This document shows positions 31,352 through 38,678 of a stretch of 38,678 nucleotides of DNA, in pieces. The notes below the pieces were generated by a model, which had not been told where the DNA came from, did no database searches, and saw nothing but the letters and a program-made list of their open reading frames with translations. A program made the translations under genes and the position numbers. Each line of letters opens with the position of its first letter. Within the stretch, counting starts at the first letter, position 1. The DNA comes from Actinomycetota bacterium (lineage in GTDB: Bacteria; Actinomycetota; Acidimicrobiia; Acidimicrobiales; Ilumatobacteraceae): positions 1 through 38,678 of the forward strand of contig WLIV01000034.1 of NCBI GenBank assembly GCA_009702045.1, in the 5' to 3' direction.

Positions 31352-34300
31352 TCAGACGCGAGCGATCTCGCGCTCTTCGAAGGTCTCGATCAGGTCGCCA
31401 GGCTTGAGGTCTTGGAAGTCGCTGAGGCCGATACCGCATTCGAAGCCCTCGCGGACCTCGCGTGCATCGTCCTTGAAGCGCTTGAGCGACGTGATCGCGC
31501 CCTTCCAGATGATCGTTCCGTCGCGCAGGAAGCGCACCTTCGAACCACGAGTGATGGCTCCACTGCGCACCATGCAACCGGCGATGGCGCCGAGGCGAGG
31601 AACACGGAAGATCTCGCGGACCTCGGCTTCGCCGGTGACCACTTCTTCGAACTCGGGGGCAAGCATGCCGACCATCGCCCGCTCGATGTCTTCGAGCAGT
31701 TTGTAGATGATCTCGTAGGTGCGAATCTCGACGCCCTCGGCCTCGGCCATCCCTCGGGCCTTCTTGTCCGGGCGGACGTTGAAGCCGATGAGTGTGGCGT
31801 TGGTGGTGGCAGCGAGGCTGATGTCGTTCTCGGTGATACCACCGACCCCACGGTGCACGAAGGCCAACTTGACCTCTTCGCGTTCGAGGCGCCGCAGTGC
31901 CTCGGTGACCGCTTCGAGCGAACCCTGCACATCGGCCTTGAGCACCAGGTTGAGGGTGGCGATCTCGCCGGCCTGAATCTGGTTGAAGATGTCTTCGAGC
32001 TTCACGCCGGTGCTGAGACGGGCATCGCCGCGCTGCGCCTTGAGGCGGTAACGCTGCTCACGAGCCTCGGCCACGGTACGAGCTGTCTTTTCCGTCATCG
32101 ACGAGCGGAACTCGTCTCCTGCGTTCGGAACGCTCTGCAGACCAAGCACCTGCACCGGGGTGCTGGGGCCAGCCGACTTCACTTGCTCGCCCTTGTCGTT
32201 GATCATGGCGCGAACGCGGCCCCAGGCGGCGCCGGCGACGATCGGGTCGCCGACCTTCAGCTCGCCCTTGTCGACGAGGATCGTGGCCACCGGGCCACGA
32301 CCGATGTCGAGCTTGGCCTCGAGCACGACGCCCTTGGCCCGACCGGTTGGGTTAGCGGTGAGCTCTTCGATTTCGGCGACGGCAGCAAGCTGCTCGAGCA
32401 GATCGTCGACACCGAGGTTCTGCTGCGCCGACATCTCGACGACGATGGTGTCGCCACCCCAGGACTCGGGCACGAGTTCGTGTTCCGAGAGCTGCGAGAG
32501 CACACGCTGTACGTCGGCGTTCTCCTTGTCGATCTTGTTGAGCGCCACGACGATCGGCACATCTGCCGCCTTCGCGTGGTTGATCGCCTCGATCGTCTGG
32601 GGCATGACGCCGTCGTCGGCCGCCACCATCAAGACCACGATGTCCGTCACCTGTGCACCGCGAGCGCGCATCTTGGTGAAGGCCGCGTGGCCAGGTGTGT
32701 CGAGGAACGTGATCTTGCGACCATCGATATCGACCATGTAGGCACCGATGTGCTGGGTGATGCCACCAGCTTCGCCGGCGACCACGTTGGCGTTGCGGAT
32801 CTTGTCGAGCAGCGTCGTCTTACCGTGGTCGACGTGACCCATGACGGTGATGACCGGAGCACGCGGCACCTGCAGCGTCTCGTCGTCGTCGTCGCTGTCA
32901 TCGAACAGCGCCTGCAACTCGAGCTCTTCTTGCTGACCGGGCTCGACCAGCAACAGGTCGGCACCGACCTCCAGCGCGAACAGTTCCATCTGCTCGTCGG
33001 TGAGCGTCATGGTCGCAGTGACCATCTCACCGTTCTGCAGCAGGAAGCGGATCACGTCGGCAGCTGTGCGATTCAGCTTGGGAGCGAACTCCTGGGCCGA
33101 CACGCCACGCTCGACGATGATCGTGCCCTCGGGCACGGGTGCATTCGTCGCGGTGTAGTTGCTGTTGTAGTTCGGCTGCATCTCGTCGAAGTCACGACGA
33201 CGACGAGCACGGCTCTTCTTGCGCGGGGCACGGCGCTGACCATTGGGGCGCGGACCGCCGCCACCACCGGGACGAGCACCGGGACCGCCACCGGGGCCGC
33301 CACCGGGACCACCGGGGCCGCCACCGGGCCCACCGGGACGCGGGCCGAAGCCACCGGGACGAGCGCCACCAGGACCACCGGTGCGCGGGGCAAAGCCACC
33401 CGTGCGCGGGGCGCCGGGACCACCGGGACGAGCACCAGGACCACCAGGGCCACCGGGACGAGCGGTGTAGCCACCCGTGCGCGGCGCGCCAGGGCCACCG
33501 GGACCACCGGGACGAGCGCCAGGGCCACCCGGACGCAGACCGCCAGGCGGCGGCGGAATCGGCTTGCCCGATGAGGACATCGGGCGACCGCCACCGGGCG
33601 GCGGCGGAATCGGCTTGCCAGACGGTGCCGTGGGGCGACCAGCCTGAGGTGCCGGCGGCCGACCGGGGGGCGGACCTACCGGACGGGTGGGCGGCGGACC
33701 GGCGGGTGAGCGCGGGGCGTCGGCAATCGACGGGGCTGGCGGACGAGCGACGGGCGGCGGACCGGCAGGACGCGGCGGTTCGCCAGATGTGGGGCGACCG
33801 CTGGAGATACGGGCAACCGGGGCTTCCGCCACCGGCGCAGGAGCCTCGACAACGGCAGCCGGAGCAGGAGCCTCGACGACGGGCGCCTCCACCACGGGAG
33901 CAGGAGCAACCGCAACAGGAGCAGGGGCCGGGGCGACGACAGCAGGAGCAGGGGCAGGAGCCTCGACGACGGGGGCCGGGGCAGGAGCCTCGACGACCGG
34001 CTTCGGAGCAGGTGCAGGGGCCGGAGCAGGTGCGGGTGCGGGTGCCTCGACGACAGGTGCTGGCGCCTCAGCCACGGGCGCAGGAGCGACCGCAGGGGCA
34101 GCCTCTTCGGCCTTGGGCTCGGCAACCTTCCTGGCGGCGGCCTTCTTCACCGGCTTGGCGTCAACCTGCTCGTCGGCGGTCGCGTCAAGCTTCGGCTCGA
34201 CGCTGGCGGCCTTCTTGGCGGTCTTCTTGACCGCCTTGGGCTCTTCGGGCTGCTCGGGGCGCGTGAGACCCTCACGTTCCGCGCGACGACGGAGACGATC

Positions 34301-34420
34301 GGCCTGCGCCTCGATGAGCGTGGAGGAGTGACTCTTCACCCCGACACCCATCACGTCACAGAGAGTCATCATCTCCGCATTCGTCATTCCGAGCACTTTT
34401 GCGAGCTCGTGCACGCGCAT
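31352..34420 (-). CDS. infB: Translation initiation factor IF-2
   Basis: 1022 aa. The N-terminal IF2-N motif '[33 protein letters not shown]' sets the start at ATG 34420. Residues about 60-110 are Lys/Ala-rich, about 103-197 an Ala-Pro-Val repeat, and about 273-393 a Gly-Pro-Arg repeat, then the basic '[13 protein letters not shown]'. GTPase motifs follow: G1 GHVDHGKT (528-535), G3 'DTPGHAAF', G4 'NKID'. Domains II, III and the fMet-tRNA-binding C2 domain complete it. It places initiator tRNA on the 30S subunit. The long linker is typical of actinobacterial IF2 but strongly repetitive here. The gene is 20 nt downstream of ylxR; the Shine-Dalgarno is weak. Confidence 0.96.
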   Translation of the reverse strand: MRVHELAKVLGMTNAEMMTLCDVMGVGVKSHSSTLIEAQADRLRRRAEREGLTRPEQPEEPKAVKKTAKKAASVEPKLDATADEQVDAKPVKKAAARKVAEPKAEEAAPAVAPAPVAEAPAPVVEAPAPAPAPAPAPAPKPVVEAPAPAPVVEAPAPAPAVVAPAPAPVAVAPAPVVEAPVVEAPAPAAVVEAPAPVAEAPVARISSGRPTSGEPPRPAGPPPVARPPAPSIADAPRSPAGPPPTRPVGPPPGRPPAPQAGRPTAPSGKPIPPPPGGGRPMSSSGKPIPPPPGGLRPGGPGARPGGPGGPGAPRTGGYTARPGGPGGPGARPGGPGAPRTGGFAPRTGGPGGARPGGFGPRPGGPGGGPGGPGGGPGGGPGARPGGGGGPRPNGQRRAPRKKSRARRRRDFDEMQPNYNSNYTATNAPVPEGTIIVERGVSAQEFAPKLNRTAADVIRFLLQNGEMVTATMTLTDEQMELFALEVGADLLLVEPGQQEELELQALFDDSDDDDETLQVPRAPVITVMGHVDHGKTTLLDKIRNANVVAGEAGGITQHIGAYMVDIDGRKITFLDTPGHAAFTKMRARGAQVTDIVVLMVAADDGVMPQTIEAINHAKAADVPIVVALNKIDKENADVQRVLSQLSEHELVPESWGGDTIVVEMSAQQNLGVDDLLEQLAAVAEIEELTANPTGRAKGVVLEAKLDIGRGPVATILVDKGELKVGDPIVAGAAWGRVRAMINDKGEQVKSAGPSTPVQVLGLQSVPNAGDEFRSSMTEKTARTVAEAREQRYRLKAQRGDARLSTGVKLEDIFNQIQAGEIATLNLVLKADVQGSLEAVTEALRRLEREEVKLAFVHRGVGGITENDISLAATTNATLIGFNVRPDKKARGMAEAEGVEIRTYEIIYKLLEDIERAMVGMLAPEFEEVVTGEAEVREIFRVPRLGAIAGCMVRSGAITRGSKVRFLRDGTIIWKGAITSLKRFKDDAREVREGFECGIGLSDFQDLKPGDLIETFEEREIARV
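33240..33600 (-). repeat. GC-rich repeats coding the Gly-Pro-Arg linker of IF2
   Basis: Degenerate in-frame units such as CCACCGGGACGAGC encode GGPGARPGG and APRTGG motifs. The repetition is in the DNA itself, so length variation between strains is likely. Confidence 0.7.
33835..34080 (-). repeat. Repeats coding the Ala-Pro-Val linker of IF2
   Basis: Units around GCAGGAGCCTCGACGAC encode VVEAPAPAP repeats in frame with infB; about nine to ten imperfect copies. Confidence 0.7.
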
Positions 34421-34440
34421 GTTCTTTGCCAAAACCCGTT

Positions 34441-34755
34441 TCAGCCTTTCGTCGAACTGAATTGTTCCATGTTGATGATCACGCCTTCGAATGCAAACCG
34501 CACCTTCTCGTCGAGATCGCGCACGATCGCGGCCGAGATCGAGGCCTTCCATGCACGTTCGAACGCCTTCTTGCGTTCGGCAGTGCGGAAGCACTCGTAT
34601 GAGCACAACCACGCACCCCTGCCGGCCGCAGTGCGGCTGACGGTGGCGACATGGGCGCTCAGAGCACACCTGATCATTTCCGACTGCGGCCGATGGCGGC
34701 GGCAGCCGATGCAGGTGCGTTCAGGTACAGCGGTTCGGGTATCAGACGTGGTCAT
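34441..34755 (-). CDS. ylxR: YlxR (DUF448) RNA-binding protein
   Basis: 104 aa. The YlxR pattern is clear: 'PERTCIGCRRHRPQSEMIRCAL', then 'GRGAWLCSYECFRTAERKKAFERAWK'. It is a small nucleic-acid-associated protein almost always placed between nusA and infB; in some bacteria it acts in gene regulation or RNase P function, but its role is not settled. ATG 34755 (or GTG 34758) overlaps the end of nusA by 14 or 17 nt. The C-terminus ('DEKVRFAFEGVIINMEQFSSTKG') is slightly longer than common. Confidence 0.92.
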   Translation of the reverse strand: MTTSDTRTAVPERTCIGCRRHRPQSEMIRCALSAHVATVSRTAAGRGAWLCSYECFRTAERKKAFERAWKASISAAIVRDLDEKVRFAFEGVIINMEQFSSTKG

Positions 34756-35899
34756 CACCCGACTTCTCTTCTGACGGCGGTACGGGCTCGGCGGCCGCAG
34801 CCGCTTGCTCGTTCCACTGCTCTTGGGTCAGCACGGTGCCGTCGGCAGCATGCCATTCCATCGCGCCGGATTCGGCGTTCGGGACCCACTCGCCCTCTTC
34901 GTAATCCGCGTCGTCGAGACCCTGCATGGGCTCGGTCTCGCCACGGATATCGATACGCACGCCAGTGAGGCGAGCGGCGAGGCGGGCGTTCTGGCCCTCC
35001 TTGCCGATGGCCAGGCTGAGCTGGTTGTCGGGCACGATCACATCGGCCTGGGTGGCGTCGTCGCTGATGATCACCGCAGTGACCTTGGCGGGCGACAGTG
35101 CCTTGGCGACGAAATCGGCGAGGTCTTCGCTGAACGGGACGATGTCGATCTTCTCGCCGCGCAGTTCGTTGACGACCATGCGGACGCGACCGCCACGGGC
35201 ACCGACGCAGGCGCCGACGGGATCCACGTTGTGGTCGTTGCTCCACACCGCGATCTTCGTGCGGTGGCCGGGTTCGCGAGCGCAACCCTTGATCTCGACG
35301 ATGCCGTCGGCGATCTCGGGCACTTCCAGCTCGAACAACCGCTTGATCAGACCCGGGTGCGTACGGCTGACGACGATCTGCGGACCCTTGGCGGTCTTGC
35401 GCACCTCGACGATGTACGCCTTGACACGGTCGCCGGGGACCGGACGCTCGAACGGCACCTGCTCGGCCTTGGGCAGCAGGCTCTCGACGCGACCGAGGTC
35501 GAGCAATGTGTAGCGGTCGTCTGCCTGCTGGATGATGCCGGTGACGATGTCGCCCTCGCGGTTCGCGTATTCCTCGAACTTGCGATCGCGCTCGGCCTCA
35601 CGGATGCGCTGGCTCATCACCTGACGGAAGGTCTGGGCAGCGATGCGGCCCATCTCTTCCTTACGCGGGGTGTCGTCGCGCTCGTTGATCCAGGCTCCGT
35701 CGTCATCGAGGTCGTAGGCCAGGAATGTGAACTCGAACGTATCGGGGTTCACTTCCACGACGACCTCTTGCGCGGCACCGGGGCGACGCTTGTAGGCCGT
35801 GGCCAGTGCGTCGACGAGCACGTGGAGCAGAGTGTCGACCGAGATGTTCTTCTCGTTGGCCAGCATCTTGATGGCTTCCGACATGTCGAGGTTGCTCAT
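34742..35899 (-). CDS. nusA: Transcription termination/antitermination factor NusA
   Basis: 385 aa. N-terminal domain binding RNA polymerase ('[32 protein letters not shown]'), S1 domain ('GDIVTGIIQQADDRYTLLDLGRVESLLPKAEQ'), KH1 and KH2 ('DPVGACVGARGGRVRMVVNELRGEKIDIV', 'LAIGKEGQNARLAARLTGVRIDI'). A short acidic tail ends 'EEKSGDDHV'; no C-terminal acidic repeats, as usual outside proteobacteria. It controls pausing, termination and rRNA antitermination. ATG 35899 overlaps the rimP stop (ATGA) and has a GGAGG Shine-Dalgarno. Confidence 0.96.
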   Translation of the reverse strand: MSNLDMSEAIKMLANEKNISVDTLLHVLVDALATAYKRRPGAAQEVVVEVNPDTFEFTFLAYDLDDDGAWINERDDTPRKEEMGRIAAQTFRQVMSQRIREAERDRKFEEYANREGDIVTGIIQQADDRYTLLDLGRVESLLPKAEQVPFERPVPGDRVKAYIVEVRKTAKGPQIVVSRTHPGLIKRLFELEVPEIADGIVEIKGCAREPGHRTKIAVWSNDHNVDPVGACVGARGGRVRMVVNELRGEKIDIVPFSEDLADFVAKALSPAKVTAVIISDDATQADVIVPDNQLSLAIGKEGQNARLAARLTGVRIDIRGETEPMQGLDDADYEEGEWVPNAESGAMEWHAADGTVLTQEQWNEQAAAAAEPVPPSEEKSGDDHV

Positions 35900-36423
35900 C
35901 TCGCGTCCTCCTTCTTGACGGCTTTCGTGGGTTGCTTGGGGGTCGGACCCCACACGAAAATCGTGCGGGCCCGATCAATCTGGTCGTAGTCGACTGTGCG
36001 CTCGAGGGTGCCATCTTTGGCAGGTGTGTCGAGCAGCACGGTGCAACTACGGTCGCCGGCGGAGGTGAGCACACCTTGGAAACGCCGATCGGCGTTCACG
36101 GCGTTGCTCAGCCGCACGGACACGGTCTTGCCAACCTCGCGCTGGAAGTGCGCCGGTGTGCGCATCGTGCGCTCGAGACCGGGGCTGGTGACTTCCAACG
36201 TGTAGTGCCCGGCGACGGGGTCGAGGTGGTCGAAATCGCGTCCGACGAGGCGAGTGACCAGCGTGATGTCTTCGAGCGAGACGCCTGCTTCGCTGCCGAC
36301 CGGGGTATCGATCGTGATCCGCAGAGTGCCACCGCGGAACTCGAGGTCGTAGAGGTCGAGCTTGAGGTCGGCAACGATTGGCTGCACGATCTTGCGGATC
36401 TTCTCAAGGTTTTGCTCGCTCAT
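35896..36423 (-). CDS. rimP: Ribosome maturation factor RimP
   Basis: 175 aa. The RimP pattern is visible: '[20 protein letters not shown]', '[59 protein letters not shown]', then an SH3-like C-terminal domain and a Lys-rich tail. It assists 30S subunit maturation. ATG 36423 has an excellent Shine-Dalgarno (AAAGGAGGT) about 8 nt upstream. It is the first gene of rimP-nusA-ylxR-infB. The roughly 90-nt leader contains a strong hairpin followed by TTCTTT. Confidence 0.95.
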   Translation of the reverse strand: MSEQNLEKIRKIVQPIVADLKLDLYDLEFRGGTLRITIDTPVGSEAGVSLEDITLVTRLVGRDFDHLDPVAGHYTLEVTSPGLERTMRTPAHFQREVGKTVSVRLSNAVNADRRFQGVLTSAGDRSCTVLLDTPAKDGTLERTVDYDQIDRARTIFVWGPTPKQPTKAVKKEDAR

Positions 36424-36466
36424 CTGTCGACCTCCTTTCTCGCGTCTGGCCCCTAGCAGTAAAGAA

Positions 36467-36491
36467 GGCGTGGGCCGTGAGAGCCCACGCC
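36467..36491 (-). terminator. Intrinsic-terminator-like hairpin in the rimP-nusA leader
   Basis: Minus strand: GGCGTGGGC (36491-36483), 7-nt loop, GCCCACGCC (36475-36467), then TTCTTTACT. The perfect 9-bp GC-rich stem followed by a U-rich run sits 43 nt before the rimP ATG. No gene upstream reads into it from the minus strand within the window, so it most likely attenuates the rimP operon itself. Confidence 0.65.
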
Positions 36492-36522
36492 TCCAGTTCA
36501 GGGAACTTCAAAGGACCTGCCG

Positions 36523-36528
36523 AGTATA
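36523..36528 (-). promoter_or_regulatory. -10 box of the rimP-nusA-infB operon
   Basis: TATACT on the minus strand. Transcription would start near 36516, giving a leader of about 90 nt that includes the hairpin and Shine-Dalgarno. No clear -35. Confidence 0.5.
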
Positions 36529-36540
36529 TCTCCCAGCCGG

Positions 36541-36546
36541 TATTCT
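36541..36546 (+). promoter_or_regulatory. Leaderless -10 box of proS
   Basis: TATTCT, 7 nt before GTG 36554. It is 12 nt from the divergent rimP -10 box. Confidence 0.5.
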
Positions 36547-36553
36547 TCGGCCC

Positions 36554-38311
36554 GTGCTCCGAATGTCGACGTTGTTCCTCCGTACGCTCCGAGAGGACCC
36601 CGCTGACGCTGAAGTGGCCGGTCACCGGCTTCTGCTGCGCGCGGGGTATATCCGCCGTGCCGCCCCAGGAGGGTTCACCTGGCTGCCGCTGGGCTGGATC
36701 GTCTACCGCAACATCGAGCGGATCGTCCGCGAAGAGATGGACCGCGAGGGCTTCCAAGAGGTGCACTTTCCGGCGCTGCTGCCTCGCGAACCGTACGAGG
36801 CCACCGGCCGCTGGGCCGACTACGGCGACAACCTGTTCCGCCTGAAAGACCGCAAGGGCGCGGATTTCTTGTTGGCGCCCACGCACGAGGAGATGTTCAC
36901 GCTGCTCGTCAAAGACCTGTACAGCAGCTACAAAGACCTCCCGGTCGTGCTCTACCAGATCCAGACCAAGTACCGCGACGAGGCTCGGCCGCGAGCCGGC
37001 CTGCTGCGCGGCCGCGAGTTCGTGATGAAGGACTCGTACAGCTTCGATATCGACGATGCCGGCCTCGAGGCCAGCTATCAGAAGCATCGCGTCGCCTACC
37101 AGCGCACGTTCGACCGGCTCGGCCTCCCAATCGTCATCGTCTCGGCGATGAGCGGCGCGATGGGCGGTTCGGCAAGTGAGGAGTTCCTGGCGCCGATGGC
37201 CGTCGGCGAGGACACCTATGTGCGTTGCACCACCTGCGACTACGCCGCGAACACCGAGGCTGTGCGGGTTGCCGCACCCACGCCCGTGCCGTTCGAGGGT
37301 CTGCCCGCCGCGGTGGTGGCCGACACCCCCGACACTCCCACCATTGCGACGCTGGTCGATCTGTTCAACGCTCGCGCCGACCTGCGTCGCCCCGACCGCG
37401 ACTGGACGGCAGCCGACACGCTGAAGAACCTGGTCGTGAAGCTGAAGCACCCGGACGGCACCACCACTGCGCTCGCCATCGGCGTGCCCGGCGACCGCGA
37501 CGTCGATATGAAGCGTCTCGAGGCGCAAGTCTCGCCCGCCGAGATCGAACCGTTCACCGAGGCCGACTTCGCCCTGCAGCCCACCTTGGCCAAGGGCTAC
37601 ATCGGGCCAGGCGCGCTCGGCCTCGATCGCCCGGCCGGTGTGCAGTACCTCGTCGACCCGCGCATCGTCGACGGCACGCTGTGGATCACCGGCGCCGATC
37701 AGTCCGGACGCCACGTGTACAACCTGGCGATGGGCCGCGACTTCACACCTGACGGCACCATCGAAGCGGCCGAAGTGCACGATGGCGACGAGTGCCCCAA
37801 CTGTGGCGCTGCGCTGGAGATGGCCCGCGGTATCGAGATGGGCCACATCTTCCAACTCGGCCGCAAGTACGCCGAGGCGCTGGGTCTGACGGTGCTCGAC
37901 GAGCACGGCAAGACCCGCGTGGTCACGATGGGCTCCTATGGCATCGGCGTCTCACGAGCGCTCGGTGCTCTGGCCGAAATGAACAACGACGCCAAGGGTC
38001 TCATCTGGCCGCGCGAGATTGCGCCGGCCGATGTGCACATCGTCGCCACCGGCAAGGCCACCGACCCGCAACTCCCCGCCGCCGAACTGCTGGCAGCCGA
38101 GTGCGAAGCCGCCGGCCTGCGCGTGCTGTTCGACGACCGCGTTGGGGTCTCCCCCGGCGTGAAGTTCAACGACGCGGAGTTGGTGGGCGTGCCCACCATC
38201 GTGGTGGTCGGCCGAGGTCTGGCCGACGGCGTGGTCGAGGTGAAGGATCGCCGCACCGGCGAGAAGGCCGACATCGCTCTGGCTGATGTGGTCGCCCATC
38301 TGAAAGCGTAA
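36554..38311 (+). CDS. proS: Prolyl-tRNA synthetase, bacterial type
   Basis: 585 aa. The start GTG-CTC-CGA-ATG matches the typical 'MRLSQMFxxTLRE' beginning (here [15 protein letters not shown]), so I use GTG 36554 and not ATG 36563; a TATTCT -10 box 7 nt upstream agrees. Class II motif 2 is '[32 protein letters not shown]', motif 3 '[17 protein letters not shown]'. The YbaK-like editing insertion lies between (about residues 230-400, '[15 protein letters not shown]...[25 protein letters not shown]'), and the C-terminal anticodon-binding domain ends '[21 protein letters not shown]'. It charges tRNA-Pro in the cytoplasm. Confidence 0.97.
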   Translation: MLRMSTLFLRTLREDPADAEVAGHRLLLRAGYIRRAAPGGFTWLPLGWIVYRNIERIVREEMDREGFQEVHFPALLPREPYEATGRWADYGDNLFRLKDRKGADFLLAPTHEEMFTLLVKDLYSSYKDLPVVLYQIQTKYRDEARPRAGLLRGREFVMKDSYSFDIDDAGLEASYQKHRVAYQRTFDRLGLPIVIVSAMSGAMGGSASEEFLAPMAVGEDTYVRCTTCDYAANTEAVRVAAPTPVPFEGLPAAVVADTPDTPTIATLVDLFNARADLRRPDRDWTAADTLKNLVVKLKHPDGTTTALAIGVPGDRDVDMKRLEAQVSPAEIEPFTEADFALQPTLAKGYIGPGALGLDRPAGVQYLVDPRIVDGTLWITGADQSGRHVYNLAMGRDFTPDGTIEAAEVHDGDECPNCGAALEMARGIEMGHIFQLGRKYAEALGLTVLDEHGKTRVVTMGSYGIGVSRALGALAEMNNDAKGLIWPREIAPADVHIVATGKATDPQLPAAELLAAECEAAGLRVLFDDRVGVSPGVKFNDAELVGVPTIVVVGRGLADGVVEVKDRRTGEKADIALADVVAHLKA

Positions 38312-38316
38312 ATCCG

Positions 38317-38334
38317 CTCTCAGCCGTGTGAGAG
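38317..38334 (+). terminator. Weak hairpin after proS
   Basis: CTCTCA/TGAGAG with a 6-nt loop, 5 nt after the proS stop; no T-tract. A possible terminator. Confidence 0.35.
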
Positions 38335-38367
38335 GCTTCCGGTTCGCGCACCAACGATCGGACCAGC

Positions 38368-38678
38368 ATGCCCACCACCCGTTCCCGACGCCTCCGCATC
38401 GCTGCTGCGCTCACCGCTGCTGCGGTGCTCACCTCGGTGGTCGCCTACCGCTTCGGCGCTGACGCTGGCGCACCCGCCACACCATCGGCGATCGTCACCA
38501 TCACCCCCTGCCGCCTCGCCGACACACGCGTCGCTCCCGACAACGTCGGCACACGCAACACACCCATCGGCACCGGCGAAAACGTCACGTTCAACGTGTG
38601 GGGCACCAACGGCAACTGCACCATCCCCACCAACGCCACCGGCATCATCGCCAACATCACCATCGTCGCCCCCACCGC
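38368..38678 (+). CDS. Secreted surface protein, 'PCRLADTR' family, cut by the right edge
   Basis: 103 codons visible from ATG 38368, no stop. It opens with a signal peptide (MPTTRSRRLRIAAALTAAAVLTSVV), then 'ITPCRLADTRVAPDNVGTRNTPIGTGENVTFNVWG' and 'GNCTIPTNATGIIANITIVAPT'. This 'P(C)RLxDTR ... GENVTFNVxG ... GxCxIPxxAxGxxxNxTxxxPT' unit recurs in large secreted proteins of Acidimicrobiia and other actinobacteria, often as tandem repeats with a C-terminal anchor. The domain's role is not known to me; surface adhesion or S-layer-like function is a guess. No Shine-Dalgarno is obvious; AACGAT 9 nt upstream of the ATG is a poor -10. Confidence 0.75.
   Translation, partial: MPTTRSRRLRIAAALTAAAVLTSVVAYRFGADAGAPATPSAIVTITPCRLADTRVAPDNVGTRNTPIGTGENVTFNVWGTNGNCTIPTNATGIIANITIVAPT

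Noticed and set aside
31340-33574. A 744-codon open frame on the plus strand opposite infB
   Set aside because: Shadow of infB; no recognisable domain, with a Thr/Gly/Ala tail that mirrors the infB repeats.
33240-34080. CRISPR-like repetitive DNA
   Set aside because: Repeats are in frame, degenerate and without unique spacers; they encode the IF2 linker.
1-38678. tRNA or rRNA genes, prophage or insertion sequences
   Set aside because: Intergenic gaps are short and none shows a cloverleaf, CCA end, transposase or terminal repeats with target duplication.

Overview
The window is GC-rich, densely packed bacterial DNA, and it reads as a chromosome segment from a high-G+C actinobacterium. The backbone ftsK, rnj, dapA, dapB, M16 peptidase, pnp, rpsO, ribF, truB, rbfA, infB, ylxR, nusA, rimP, proS follows the order I recall from Mycobacterium (ftsK/Rv2748c to proS/Rv2845c), but compressed and interleaved with other genes. 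A DUF222 (13E12-type) protein, a DUF1996 lipoprotein, a mycothiol-type nitroreductase relative and a secreted 'PCRLADTR' protein at the right edge suggest class Acidimicrobiia, perhaps an Ilumatobacter relative. That placement is inference; no rRNA gene is present to confirm it. I saw no tRNA, rRNA, CRISPR array, insertion sequence or prophage.

Layout. 1-1.5 kb: truncated DUF222 gene, a hairpin repeat and a vapBC toxin-antitoxin pair. 1.5-5.4 kb (minus): SMP-30 lactonase coupled to ftsK, then a small lipoprotein. 5.4-6.9 kb (plus): an LCP cell-wall ligase. 6.9-12.7 kb (minus): a tight run TetR, diiron ferritin-like protein, trans-aconitate methyltransferase (tam), winged-helix-like protein, dapA, RNase J, headed by a palindromic operator. 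12.7-15.3 kb (plus): polar amino-acid ABC importer. 15.3-18.1 kb (minus): three lipoproteins (cupredoxin, right-handed beta-helix, DUF1996), divergent from a multi-spanning membrane protein. 18.8-24.8 kb: tpx, dapB, a small helical protein, M16 peptidase, pnp, rpsO. 24.9-28.4 kb (plus): NMT1/THI5-like ABC importer with a chorismate mutase-VOC fusion gene inserted between permease and binding protein. 28.4-36.4 kb (minus): translation and transcription-factor cluster rimP-nusA-ylxR-infB, a DsbA-fold oxidoreductase with CPWA instead of CPWC, then rbfA-truB-ribF. 36.5-38.3 kb (plus): proS, then the start of a secreted protein.

Regulation. About fifteen gene starts have a TANNNT-like -10 box ending only 6-8 nt before an ATG or GTG, with no Shine-Dalgarno sequence, which is the signature of leaderless transcripts. 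Several start-codon choices here rest on it. By contrast rimP, pnp and vapB have clear Shine-Dalgarno sequences, and genes inside operons often overlap as ATGA, GTGA or TGATG. Most notable regulatory signals: a 29-bp palindrome overlapping the TetR promoter; a 9-bp GC-rich stem followed by TTCTTT in the rimP-nusA-infB leader; a perfect 17-bp hairpin between tpx and dapB; and a small TGGGA-N8-TCCC(A/G) repeat shared by two distant intergenic regions.

The best candidates for something undescribed are the three-lipoprotein cupredoxin/beta-helix/DUF1996 operon, the chorismate mutase-VOC fusion embedded in a transporter locus, and the TetR-controlled run that joins a diiron enzyme and Tam to dapA and RNase J. 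All functional proposals come from motif reading by eye; no database search was possible.
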